Shown here: in pieces, positions 1-5,542 of the stretch
Numbering within the stretch: the stretch's first letter is position 1
Layout of the letters: each line of letters opens with the position of its first letter
Source of the DNA: Bacteroidales bacterium UBA3289
Lineage (GTDB): Bacteria; Bacteroidota; Bacteroidia; Bacteroidales; UBA932
Direction: 5' to 3'
Assembly (NCBI GenBank): GCA_002361625.1
Contig: DETL01000004.1
Location: 19,202-25,277 of the forward strand
DNA length: 6,076 bases
Notes under the pieces: generated by a model
What the model saw: the letters and a program-made list of their open reading frames with translations, nothing else
Databases searched by the model: none
What the model was told of the DNA's origin: nothing
Made by a program: the position numbers and the translations under genes

Positions 1-2332
1 AGTTGTAACCCTTCCAAGGCATGAACGCGACCTTCAGGTTGCGGCCCAGGGCCAGCTCGCCGTCGGCCGTCGCGTAACCCTCGGTAAGGACCTGTCCCTT
101 CACGACGTTGTCGCCCTTCCGCACCAGCGGCTTGAGCATCACGGTGGTGGACTGGTTGGTACGGCGGTAGATCGGGAGCCTGTACACGGTCTCGTCCGGG
201 GTGAAGCTCACGAACTTCTCGTCGTCGGTCCGGTCGTACTTGATCCGGATCTCATTGGCGTCCACATAGGTGACGACACCGCTGCGGTCCGCAATGACCT
301 GCGTCCGGGAGTCGATGCACACGCGCTCTTCCAGGCCGGTGCCCACGATCGGGGACTCCGGGGAAAGGAGCGGCACGGCCTGACGCATCATGTTCGCACC
401 CATGAGGGCGCGGTGCGCGTCGTCGTGCTCCAGGAACGGGATCAGGGAAGCGGCCACGGAAGCCATCTGGTTCGGGGCAACGTCCATGTAATTCACTTCC
501 TCCTTGGAAACCAGCGGGAAGTCGGCTTCCTTGCGGCACTGGATGCGGTCGCCGAGGAGTTCACCGTCTTCGGTCATCTCCACGTTGGCGAGGGAGACGT
601 AGCGGTCTTCCTCTTCTTCGGCGCTCATGTAGTGCCAGCCGGTATCGCTGAGGTCCACCTTGCCGTCATGCACCTCGCGGTACGGGGTCTCGATGAAGCC
701 GAGCTCGTCGATGCGCGCATACACGCACAGGGAGGAGATCAGGCCGATGTTCGGACCTTCCGGAGACTCGATCGGGCACAGGCGGCCGTAGTGGGTATAG
801 TGCACGTCACGCACCTCGAAGCCGGCGCGGTCACGGGAAAGACCGCCGGGGCCGAGTGCGGAGAGACGGCGCTTGTGGGTGATTTCAGCCAGGGGGTTCG
901 TCTGGTCCATGAACTGGGAGAGCTGGCTCGTGCCGAAGAACGAGTTGATCACGGAAGAGAGGGTCTTCGCGTTGATCAGGTCGATCGGGTTGAACTGCTC
1001 GCTGTCACGGACGTTCATCCGCTCACGGATCGTACGGGCCATACGGGAGAGGCCCACGCTGAACTGGTTCGCCAGCTGCTCGCCCACCGTGCGGACACGG
1101 CGGTTGGACAGATGGTCGATATCGTCCACGGTCGCCCGGGAGTTGATGAGCTGGATCAGGTACTTGATGATCTCGATGATGTCGGTGTTGGTGAGCACGC
1201 GGACACCCGGATCGGTGGAAAGACCCAGTTTCTTGTTCAGGCGATAGCGGCCCACGCTTCCGAGGTCGTAGCGCTTCTCGGAGAAGAAGAGCTTGTCGAT
1301 GACGTCGCGGGCGGTGGACTCGTCCGGCGGTTCGGAGTTGCGGAGCTGCTTGTAGATATAGTTGACCGCCTCGATCTCGGTGTTGGTCGGATCCTTCTGC
1401 AGGGTATTGTAGATGATGGCGTACTCGGCGGAGTTCGCCTCATCCTTCTGCAGCAGGACGGTCTTCACATCGGTATCCAGGATCTTGGCGATGGTATCTT
1501 CCGTGAGGGCTTCCCCACGGTCGACGATAGCAAAGGTACGCTCGATGGGGATCACCTCGCCGGTATCCTCATCCTCAAAATCCTCGGTCCAGGTCTTGAG
1601 GACCTTGGCGGCGAGGAGGCGACCTTCATTTTCCTTGAGAACGGCTTCGTCGGCAGCGACTTCATCGGCCAGGCCGAAGATGTCGATGATGTCCTTGTCG
1701 CTGTTGTAGCCGATGGCCCTGAGGAGGGTGGTGACAGGCAGCTTCTTCTTCCGGTCGATGTAGGCGTACATCACGTTGTTGATGTCCGTCGCAAACTCGA
1801 TCCAGGAACCCTTGAACGGGATGATACGGGCGGAATAGAGCTTCGTACCGTTGGCGTGCATGCTCTGGTCGAAGAACACGCCCGGGGAACGGTGCAGCTG
1901 GGAGACGATGATCCGCTCCGAACCGTTGATGATGAAAGTGCCGGCAGGAGTCATGTAGGGGATGTTTCCCAGATAGACGTCCTGAACCCTCGTGTCAAAG
2001 TCCTCGTGCTCGGGGTCGGTGCACGAAAGACGGAGTTTCGCCTTCAGCGGGACGTTGTAGGTAAGTCCGCGCTCGAGGCATTCCTCGATCGAGTACTGGG
2101 GAGGATCGATGAAATAATCGATGAAGCGGAGTTCGTAGTTGTTCCGCGTGTCCTCGATCGGGAAAATTTCCTGGAATACCTGATAGAGACCCTCGTTCTT
2201 TCGGCTTTCGGGCGTCGTATCCAGCTGGAAAAAGTCACGGAACGACTTGAGCTGGACCTCCAGAAGGTCAGGATACTCCAGAATATGGGATGTTGCGAAA
2301 TTGACTCGCTTGTTTTGGGTCTTGTTTGACAT
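1..2332 (-). CDS. rpoB: RNA polymerase beta subunit RpoB, N-terminal 777 residues (3' end outside window)
   Basis: This is the beta subunit of DNA-dependent RNA polymerase, which forms half of the catalytic cleft and holds the rifampicin pocket. The frame was translated from ATG at 2332 to the window edge without a stop or frameshift. It starts MSNKTQNKRVNF and ends at MPWKGYN, just before the conserved FED that would follow. Residues 136-153 carry the lobe/protrusion motif NGSERIIVSQLHRSPGVF. The rifampicin-resistance region lies at about residues 470-493 (plus-strand 854-925). Residues matching E. coli F514, D516, H526 and S531 are F474, D476, H486 and S491, all the sensitive (wild-type) type. 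CPIESPEGPNIGLIS follows as in all beta subunits. The family length in Bacteroidota is near 1270 residues, so about 60% is present. The ATG is preceded by AAGGAAG seven to twelve bases upstream. rpoC is expected beyond the edge, by inference from the usual order. Confidence 0.98.
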   Translation of the reverse strand, partial: MSNKTQNKRVNFATSHILEYPDLLEVQLKSFRDFFQLDTTPESRKNEGLYQVFQEIFPIEDTRNNYELRFIDYFIDPPQYSIEECLERGLTYNVPLKAKLRLSCTDPEHEDFDTRVQDVYLGNIPYMTPAGTFIINGSERIIVSQLHRSPGVFFDQSMHANGTKLYSARIIPFKGSWIEFATDINNVMYAYIDRKKKLPVTTLLRAIGYNSDKDIIDIFGLADEVAADEAVLKENEGRLLAAKVLKTWTEDFEDEDTGEVIPIERTFAIVDRGEALTEDTIAKILDTDVKTVLLQKDEANSAEYAIIYNTLQKDPTNTEIEAVNYIYKQLRNSEPPDESTARDVIDKLFFSEKRYDLGSVGRYRLNKKLGLSTDPGVRVLTNTDIIEIIKYLIQLINSRATVDDIDHLSNRRVRTVGEQLANQFSVGLSRMARTIRERMNVRDSEQFNPIDLINAKTLSSVINSFFGTSQLSQFMDQTNPLAEITHKRRLSALGPGGLSRDRAGFEVRDVHYTHYGRLCPIESPEGPNIGLISSLCVYARIDELGFIETPYREVHDGKVDLSDTGWHYMSAEEEEDRYVSLANVEMTEDGELLGDRIQCRKEADFPLVSKEEVNYMDVAPNQMASVAASLIPFLEHDDAHRALMGANMMRQAVPLLSPESPIVGTGLEERVCIDSRTQVIADRSGVVTYVDANEIRIKYDRTDDEKFVSFTPDETVYRLPIYRRTNQSTTVMLKPLVRKGDNVVKGQVLTEGYATADGELALGRNLKVAFMPWKGYN

Positions 2333-2337
2333 GTGTG

Positions 2338-2344
2338 CTTCCTT
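2338..2344 (-). promoter_or_regulatory. Shine-Dalgarno-like site of rpoB
   Basis: The minus strand reads AAGGAAG, with AGGA ending seven bases before the rpoB ATG. It supports the chosen start at 2332. It is only moderate in strength, and Shine-Dalgarno use is weak in Bacteroidota, so its functional weight is uncertain. Confidence 0.45.
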
Positions 2345-2373
2345 CGTTCGCTTGGGAGAAAAATTTTAGACGG

Positions 2374-2409
2374 AAAAAAGGTTTAGAGCCTACTATGGGC
2401 TCTAAACCT
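2374..2409 (-). terminator. Intrinsic terminator/attenuator hairpin between rplL and rpoB
   Basis: On the minus strand AGGTTTAGAGCC (2409-2398) pairs perfectly with GGCTCTAAACCT (2390-2379) across a 7-nt loop, CATAGTA. Five further T residues follow (2378-2374), giving six counting the last stem base. On the opposite strand the stem has no T-run, so it is oriented for leftward transcription, the direction of the operon. It begins 31 nt after the rplL stop and ends 41 nt before the rpoB start. A partial terminator here is known in E. coli, where it lowers rpoB output relative to rplL. The same role here is inference. The T-run is short and followed by CC, which fits incomplete termination. Confidence 0.8.
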
Positions 2410-2440
2410 GATTCTTTCCCTGGACGGGAAGCGGGCGGAG

Positions 2441-2818
2441 TTACTTAATCTCAACCTCGGCGCCAGCTTCCTCGAGCGCGGCCTTGAGAGCCTCGGCCTC
2501 GGCCTTGGAAACCTTCTCCTTGACGGCGACAGGAGCCTTGTCGACCAGTTCCTTAGCCTCCTTGAGGCCAAGACCGGCGTTCTCCTTGACGGCCTTGATC
2601 ACCTGCAGCTTGGCCTGGCCAGCGCTGGTGAGCATCACGTCGAACTCAGTCTGCTCGGCCGGGGCGGCAGCCTCGGCGGCGGCGGCGGGAGCGGCGACCG
2701 CGACGGCGGCGGCGGCGGGCTCGATACCGTACTCTTCCTTCAGGATCTTAGCAAGCTCCTGGACATCTTTCACAGTAAGGTTAACCAACTCTTCTGCGAG
2801 AACTTTAACATCTGCCAT
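2441..2818 (-). CDS. rplL: Large ribosomal subunit protein bL12 (L7/L12)
   Basis: This is the stalk protein of the 50S subunit. It is present as several dimers bound to L10, and it recruits and stimulates the translational GTPases EF-Tu, EF-G, IF2 and RF3. The 125-residue product has the full family architecture. An N-terminal helical dimerisation domain (about 1-32) is followed by a flexible Ala/Pro-rich hinge (about 34-55). A globular C-terminal domain (about 57-125) contains the factor-binding GLGLKEAKELVDKAP at 82-96 and the usual EEAGAEVE end. ATG at 2818 is the only sensible start. It lies 30 nt after the rplJ stop. That spacer is very AU-rich (CAATTTAATAATTACAACT before ATG) and has no Shine-Dalgarno, typical of well-translated Bacteroidota genes. 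The length matches the family. Confidence 0.98.
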   Translation of the reverse strand: MADVKVLAEELVNLTVKDVQELAKILKEEYGIEPAAAAVAVAAPAAAAEAAAPAEQTEFDVMLTSAGQAKLQVIKAVKENAGLGLKEAKELVDKAPVAVKEKVSKAEAEALKAALEEAGAEVEIK

Positions 2819-2848
2819 AGTTGTAATTATTAAATTGTTTGATATTGA

Positions 2849-3379
2849 TTAGTTTTCTTTTTCTTCCAGGGTCTTGACAAGGCCGGCGATGAGCTGGCCG
2901 CCGCCGTTCTGCAGCGCAGAGACCACGTTCTGGATCGGAGACTGGAGCATACCGATGATCTCTCCGATGAGTTCCTCGCGGGACTTGATGTTCACCAGTT
3001 CCTCGAGCTTGTCGGCGCCGACGAAAGCGCACTCCTGGGCGTAGGCGCCCTTGAGGACGGGCTTCTCGGCACCAGCCTTCATATACTTCTTGATGAGCTT
3101 CGCAGGAACCGCGGGAGCTTCGCAGTACATGATGGCGGTATTGCCTTCGAGGGTGGGGACGAGAAGGTCCATCTCGGCGTTCTGGCAGTCCTTGATCACC
3201 TTGTGGAACAGGGTATTCTTCACGACGGTGAGCTTGATGCCCTCATTGAAGCAGTCGCGACGGAGCTTGGAGGTCTCCTCGGCGTTCAGACCGGCGATAT
3301 CGGTGATGTAGAAGTTCGGGTACTGGGCCATGTTGGCCTTGATGGCCGCAATCACCTGCTCTTTCATTTCTTTCTTCAT
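2849..3379 (-). CDS. rplJ: Large ribosomal subunit protein uL10
   Basis: L10 forms the base of the 50S stalk. Its N-terminal domain binds 23S rRNA with L11, and its C-terminal helix carries the L7/L12 dimers. The product has 176 residues, within the usual range. The N-terminal domain includes the conserved LR at 39-40 and VVKNTL at 52-57. The long helix for L12 binding lies at about 147-173 and includes NVVSALQNGGGQLIAGLVKTLEE in part. ATG at 3379 gives MKKEMKEQV. A second ATG at codon 5 is possible, but the first is favoured because a strong Shine-Dalgarno (GGAGG) ends seven bases upstream of it. The gene starts 19 nt after the rplA stop and precedes rplL by 30 nt. L10-L12 represses its own mRNA in E. 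coli, but I see no leader of that size here. Confidence 0.97.
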   Translation of the reverse strand: MKKEMKEQVIAAIKANMAQYPNFYITDIAGLNAEETSKLRRDCFNEGIKLTVVKNTLFHKVIKDCQNAEMDLLVPTLEGNTAIMYCEAPAVPAKLIKKYMKAGAEKPVLKGAYAQECAFVGADKLEELVNIKSREELIGEIIGMLQSPIQNVVSALQNGGGQLIAGLVKTLEEKEN

Positions 3380-3383
3380 AATG

Positions 3384-3393
3384 CTTCCTCCCC
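3384..3393 (-). promoter_or_regulatory. Strong Shine-Dalgarno of rplJ
   Basis: The minus strand reads GGGGAGGAAG, with the core GGAGG at 3391-3387 and seven bases before the rplJ ATG. It decides the start at 3379 over the internal ATG four codons later. It stands out because rplK, rplA, rplL, nusG and secE in the same operon show no comparable site. Confidence 0.7.
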
Positions 3394-3398
3394 TTCTT

Positions 3399-4094
3399 TT
3401 ATTCGGTGAAAGACTTGATGTCCAGCTTCACGGCCGGGCTCATGGTGGTGCACAGGGTCGCGCCCTTGAAATAGGTACCCTTCAGGGTCTGGGGCTTGAG
3501 CTTCAGGACGGCGGAGACGAAGGCCTTCGCGTTCTCGGCGATCTGCTCCGGGGTGAAGGAGATCTTGCCGATGGCGGCGTGGATGATACCGGTCTTGTCC
3601 ACCTTGAAGTCGATCTTACCGGCCTTCACTTCCTTGACGGCGTTGCCGATCTCCATGGTCACGGTGCCGGTCTTGGGGTTCGGCATGAGGCCGCGGGGAC
3701 CGAGGATACGGCCGATCTGGCCGACCTTGGCCATCACGGACGGGGTGCAGATGATGACATCCACATCGGTCCAGCCTTCCTTGATCTTGGTGATGTAGTC
3801 GTCGAGGCCCACATAGTCGGCGCCGGCTTCCTTGGCTTCGTTCTCCTTGTCCGGGGTGCAGAGCACGAGGACGCGGGTGACCTTACCGGTACCGTTCGGG
3901 AGGGTGACGATGCCACGGATCATCTGGTTCGCCTTACGGGGATCCACACCGAGGTTGGTGGTGATCTCGACGGATGCGTCAAACTTGGTGTAGGTGATGT
4001 CCTTCAGAAGCGCGCAGGCGTCCTGGAGAGAGTAAACCTGGTTCTTGTCATACTTGGCAAAAACAGCCTTCTGGTTTTTGGTCAACTTGCTCAT
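3399..4094 (-). CDS. rplA: Large ribosomal subunit protein uL1
   Basis: L1 is the mobile arm of the 50S subunit that helps move deacylated tRNA out of the E site. In several bacteria it also represses its own operon by binding mRNA. The 231-residue product matches the usual length. The L1 signature IGRILGPRGLMPNPKTGTV is at 127-145, in the inserted second domain. The first domain is formed by the N- and C-terminal parts, with the conserved TTMSPAVKLD near the end (216-225). ATG at 4094 (MSKLTKNQ) lies 12 nt after the rplK stop, and that gap (AAGCACGCACCC) has no Shine-Dalgarno. The gene is followed by rplJ after 19 nt. Confidence 0.98.
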   Translation of the reverse strand: MSKLTKNQKAVFAKYDKNQVYSLQDACALLKDITYTKFDASVEITTNLGVDPRKANQMIRGIVTLPNGTGKVTRVLVLCTPDKENEAKEAGADYVGLDDYITKIKEGWTDVDVIICTPSVMAKVGQIGRILGPRGLMPNPKTGTVTMEIGNAVKEVKAGKIDFKVDKTGIIHAAIGKISFTPEQIAENAKAFVSAVLKLKPQTLKGTYFKGATLCTTMSPAVKLDIKSFTE

Positions 4095-4106
4095 GGGTGC
4101 GTGCTT

Positions 4107-4550
4107 TTAAAGGTTCTCGGGGAATTCGCCATCGACCTTGATACCCATGCTGCGGGCGGTACCCGCGACCATCTTCATGGCGGAAGCGAGGGTGAAACAG
4201 TTCAGGTCCGGCATCTTGGACTGGGCGATCTCCTTGACCTGGTCCCAGGTCACGGTCGCAACTTTCTTGCGGTTCGGCTCACCGGAGCCGGCGGAGATCT
4301 TGGCGGCCTCCTTCAGGGACACGGCCACAGGGGGCTGCTTGACCTCGAAGGAGAAGGATTTGTCACTGTAAACAGTGATGACGACAGGGAGGACCTTACC
4401 GGCCTGATCCTGGGTGCGAGCATTGAACTGCTTGCAGAAATCCATGATGTTCAGGCCCTTGGAACCGAGTGCAGGTCCTACCGGCGGCGCAGGATTCGCA
4501 GCTCCGCCCTTGATCTGGAGCTTGATGAATCCGGTAACTTCTTTTGCCAT
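4107..4550 (-). CDS. rplK: Large ribosomal subunit protein uL11
   Basis: L11 binds the GTPase-associated region of 23S rRNA at the stalk base and is needed for RelA-dependent stringent signalling in the bacteria where this was studied. The product has 147 residues, a typical length. The N-terminal domain has the proline-rich ANPAPPVGPALGSKGLNIMDF at about 18-38, the segment forming the thiostrepton-binding cleft with rRNA. The C-terminal rRNA-binding domain contains KSKMPDL-like and ASAMKMVAGTARSMGIKV sequence at about 111-139. ATG at 4550 lies only 9 nt after the nusG stop, without a Shine-Dalgarno. The next gene, rplA, begins 12 nt downstream, so the two are very probably co-translated from one mRNA. 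Confidence 0.98.
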   Translation of the reverse strand: MAKEVTGFIKLQIKGGAANPAPPVGPALGSKGLNIMDFCKQFNARTQDQAGKVLPVVITVYSDKSFSFEVKQPPVAVSLKEAAKISAGSGEPNRKKVATVTWDQVKEIAQSKMPDLNCFTLASAMKMVAGTARSMGIKVDGEFPENL

Positions 4551-4559
4551 AACTTGTTG

Positions 4560-5123
4560 TTATTCTTTCGTTACTTGAGTAAAGCTGAGTTCGAGGAGGG
4601 TCTTCCTCCCGAAGATCACTACCACTACCTTGAGTTTGCTGCGGTCCGCGATGATCTCCTCGACCGTTCCGTTGAAACCGCTGAACGGTCCGTCGGTGAT
4701 CTTCACGGATTCACCCACCGTAAAGTTGATTTCGGTCTCGGCTGCCGCCACGGCGTTCTCATCCTGGCCACCGAGGATACGCGCGGCCTCGTCGTCCCGG
4801 ATGGGGACGGGGATGCGCTCGGCGGTACCGTTGCCGGTCTTTTCGGTCAGGAATCCGGACATGCCGGGGATGCCGTTGCGGATGACATATTCGAGATCGG
4901 GACTAAGTTCCGCATGGATCAGCACGTAGCCCGGAAAGAGGAGTCTCTCGACTTCCTTGCGCTTTCCGTTCTTCGTGACGATCTCCTTCTTGACAGGAAC
5001 GAGCACCTGGTCCACAACGGATTGCAGATCAGCGTGTCTTTCGATTTCCTTGACGAGATATTCAGCGGCCTTCTTCTCTTTTGTTCCCGCGGTACGCAGA
5101 ACGTACCATTTCTTGTCAGCCAT
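4560..5123 (-). CDS. nusG: Transcription termination/antitermination factor NusG
   Basis: NusG binds RNA polymerase across the clamp and links it to Rho or the leading ribosome. The 187-residue product has an NGN domain (about 4-92, with KWYVLRT at the start and the conserved LFPGYVL at 62-68). It ends in a KOW domain (about 135-187, core VGESVKITDGPFSGFNGTVE at 136-155). Between them is a spacer of about 40 residues, including an acidic, Ala-rich stretch (DENAVAAAETE). I chose ATG at 5123 (MADKKWYV). A TTG two codons upstream would add only three bases of leader-like residues and is less likely. The gene lies 16 nt after the secE stop in an AT-rich spacer and 9 nt before rplK. Pairing with secE is near-universal. 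Confidence 0.97.
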   Translation of the reverse strand: MADKKWYVLRTAGTKEKKAAEYLVKEIERHADLQSVVDQVLVPVKKEIVTKNGKRKEVERLLFPGYVLIHAELSPDLEYVIRNGIPGMSGFLTEKTGNGTAERIPVPIRDDEAARILGGQDENAVAAAETEINFTVGESVKITDGPFSGFNGTVEEIIADRSKLKVVVVIFGRKTLLELSFTQVTKE

Positions 5124-5139
5124 AGACAAAAATCAAATT

Positions 5140-5328
5140 TTACAATGCGTAGACAAACTCCATTATCTTCTGGAAGCAGAAATCCATCGCAAAGACCACC
5201 AGGGCAAGGATGCACGTCGCAACCAGGACCAGCACCGCAGAACTCTGCAGCTTGCTCCAGGTAGGCCACGTCACCTTCTTGGTGAGCTCAACCCAGGACT
5301 CCTTAAGATAGTTAATGAACTTTCTCAT
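5140..5328 (-). CDS. secE: Preprotein translocase subunit SecE
   Basis: SecE is the small inner-membrane subunit that clamps SecY in the SecYEG protein channel. With ATG at 5328 the product has 62 residues, which is the normal short, single-helix form in Bacteroidota. An amphipathic cytoplasmic segment (about 1-20) leads to the conserved KKVTWPT at 17-23. One membrane helix follows at about 29-51, with SAVLVLVATCILALVVFAMD inside it. A GTG at 5346, six codons upstream, would give a 68-residue form. I prefer the ATG because the family usually begins directly with a MKK/MRK-type start. Neither start has a good Shine-Dalgarno. nusG follows after 16 nt. Confidence 0.95.
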   Translation of the reverse strand: MRKFINYLKESWVELTKKVTWPTWSKLQSSAVLVLVATCILALVVFAMDFCFQKIMEFVYAL

Positions 5329-5410
5329 CTTGTTCTTAATGGACACCGGAAAATTGGAAGCGGGAATCCGGCGTTCTGTTAAACATTTACCAAATCGTAA
5401 CCTTTGATAT
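5329..5410 (-). other. 82-nt spacer between tRNA-Trp and secE
   Basis: This gap is more AT-rich than the genes. It shows no terminator after the tRNA and no clear Bacteroidota promoter (-33 TTG with -7 TAnnTTTG). TACGATTTG near its upstream end has one base too many between TA and TTTG and lacks a partner box. A weak 5-bp pairing (TCCGG 5367-5371 with CCGGA 5346-5350, 16-nt loop) is present and may be chance. The simplest reading is that tRNA-Trp and secE share a transcript. Confidence 0.4.
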
Positions 5411-5484
5411 TGGCAGGGGAAGCAGGATTCGAACCCACATCGACGGTTTTGGAGACCGCTGAACTACCCTTGTTCTATTCCCCT
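5411..5484 (-). tRNA. tRNA-Trp (anticodon CCA)
   Basis: The 74-nt minus-strand sequence folds into a complete cloverleaf. The acceptor stem AGGGGAA/TTCCCCT has seven perfect pairs. The D-arm is GAAC/GTTC with a 7-nt loop, and the anticodon stem GCGGT/ACCGT has loop CTCCAAA. The variable loop has 4 nt, and the T-arm GTGGG/CCTGC has loop TTCGAAT. The anticodon CCA lies at 5452-5450 and reads UGG, so the tRNA is for tryptophan. The discriminator is G and the terminal CCA is encoded in the genome. Two T-stem pairs are G-U wobbles, which is tolerable. Its place between tuf and secE is common in bacteria and suggests release from a longer transcript by RNase P and 3' processing. Confidence 0.97.
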
Positions 5485-5489
5485 GTGGG

Positions 5490-5518
5490 AGTGAGGGTGC
5501 ATGCAGCGCACCCTCACT
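5490..5518 (-). other. Perfect 11-bp hairpin between tuf and tRNA-Trp
   Basis: On the minus strand AGTGAGGGTGC (5518-5508) pairs exactly with GCACCCTCACT (5500-5490) around the 7-nt loop GCTGCAT. The stem is GC-rich. It starts 24 nt after the tuf stop and ends 5 nt before the first base of tRNA-Trp. No T-run follows on either strand, so it is not a standard intrinsic terminator. It probably protects the 3' end of tuf mRNA or guides processing at the tuf/tRNA junction. That role is inference. The hairpin itself is plain in the sequence. Confidence 0.75.
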
Positions 5519-5542
5519 GTGGCAAGTAGTCGATGACTTAGA

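Noticed and set aside
413..2329. Plus-strand open frame of 638 codons opposite rpoB
   Set aside because: It lies wholly antisense to intact rpoB, has no family features, and is rich in Val, Gly, Asp and Leu, as expected from the complement of GC-biased codons. It is a shadow of rpoB codon use.
2333..2373. A separate promoter for rpoB in the AT-rich TAAAATTTTTC stretch
   Set aside because: It does not match the TAnnTTTG box properly and no TTG is found at the right distance upstream, so I do not call it.
2640..2720. GCC/GCG-rich tract as a possible simple repeat
   Set aside because: It encodes the Ala-rich hinge of L7/L12, a normal feature of the family.
3330..5264. Plus-strand open frame of 644 codons opposite rplA, rplK, nusG and secE
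   Set aside because: It crosses four real genes and their gaps in antisense, with no recognisable domain. The length reflects few stop codons in the complement of these highly biased genes.
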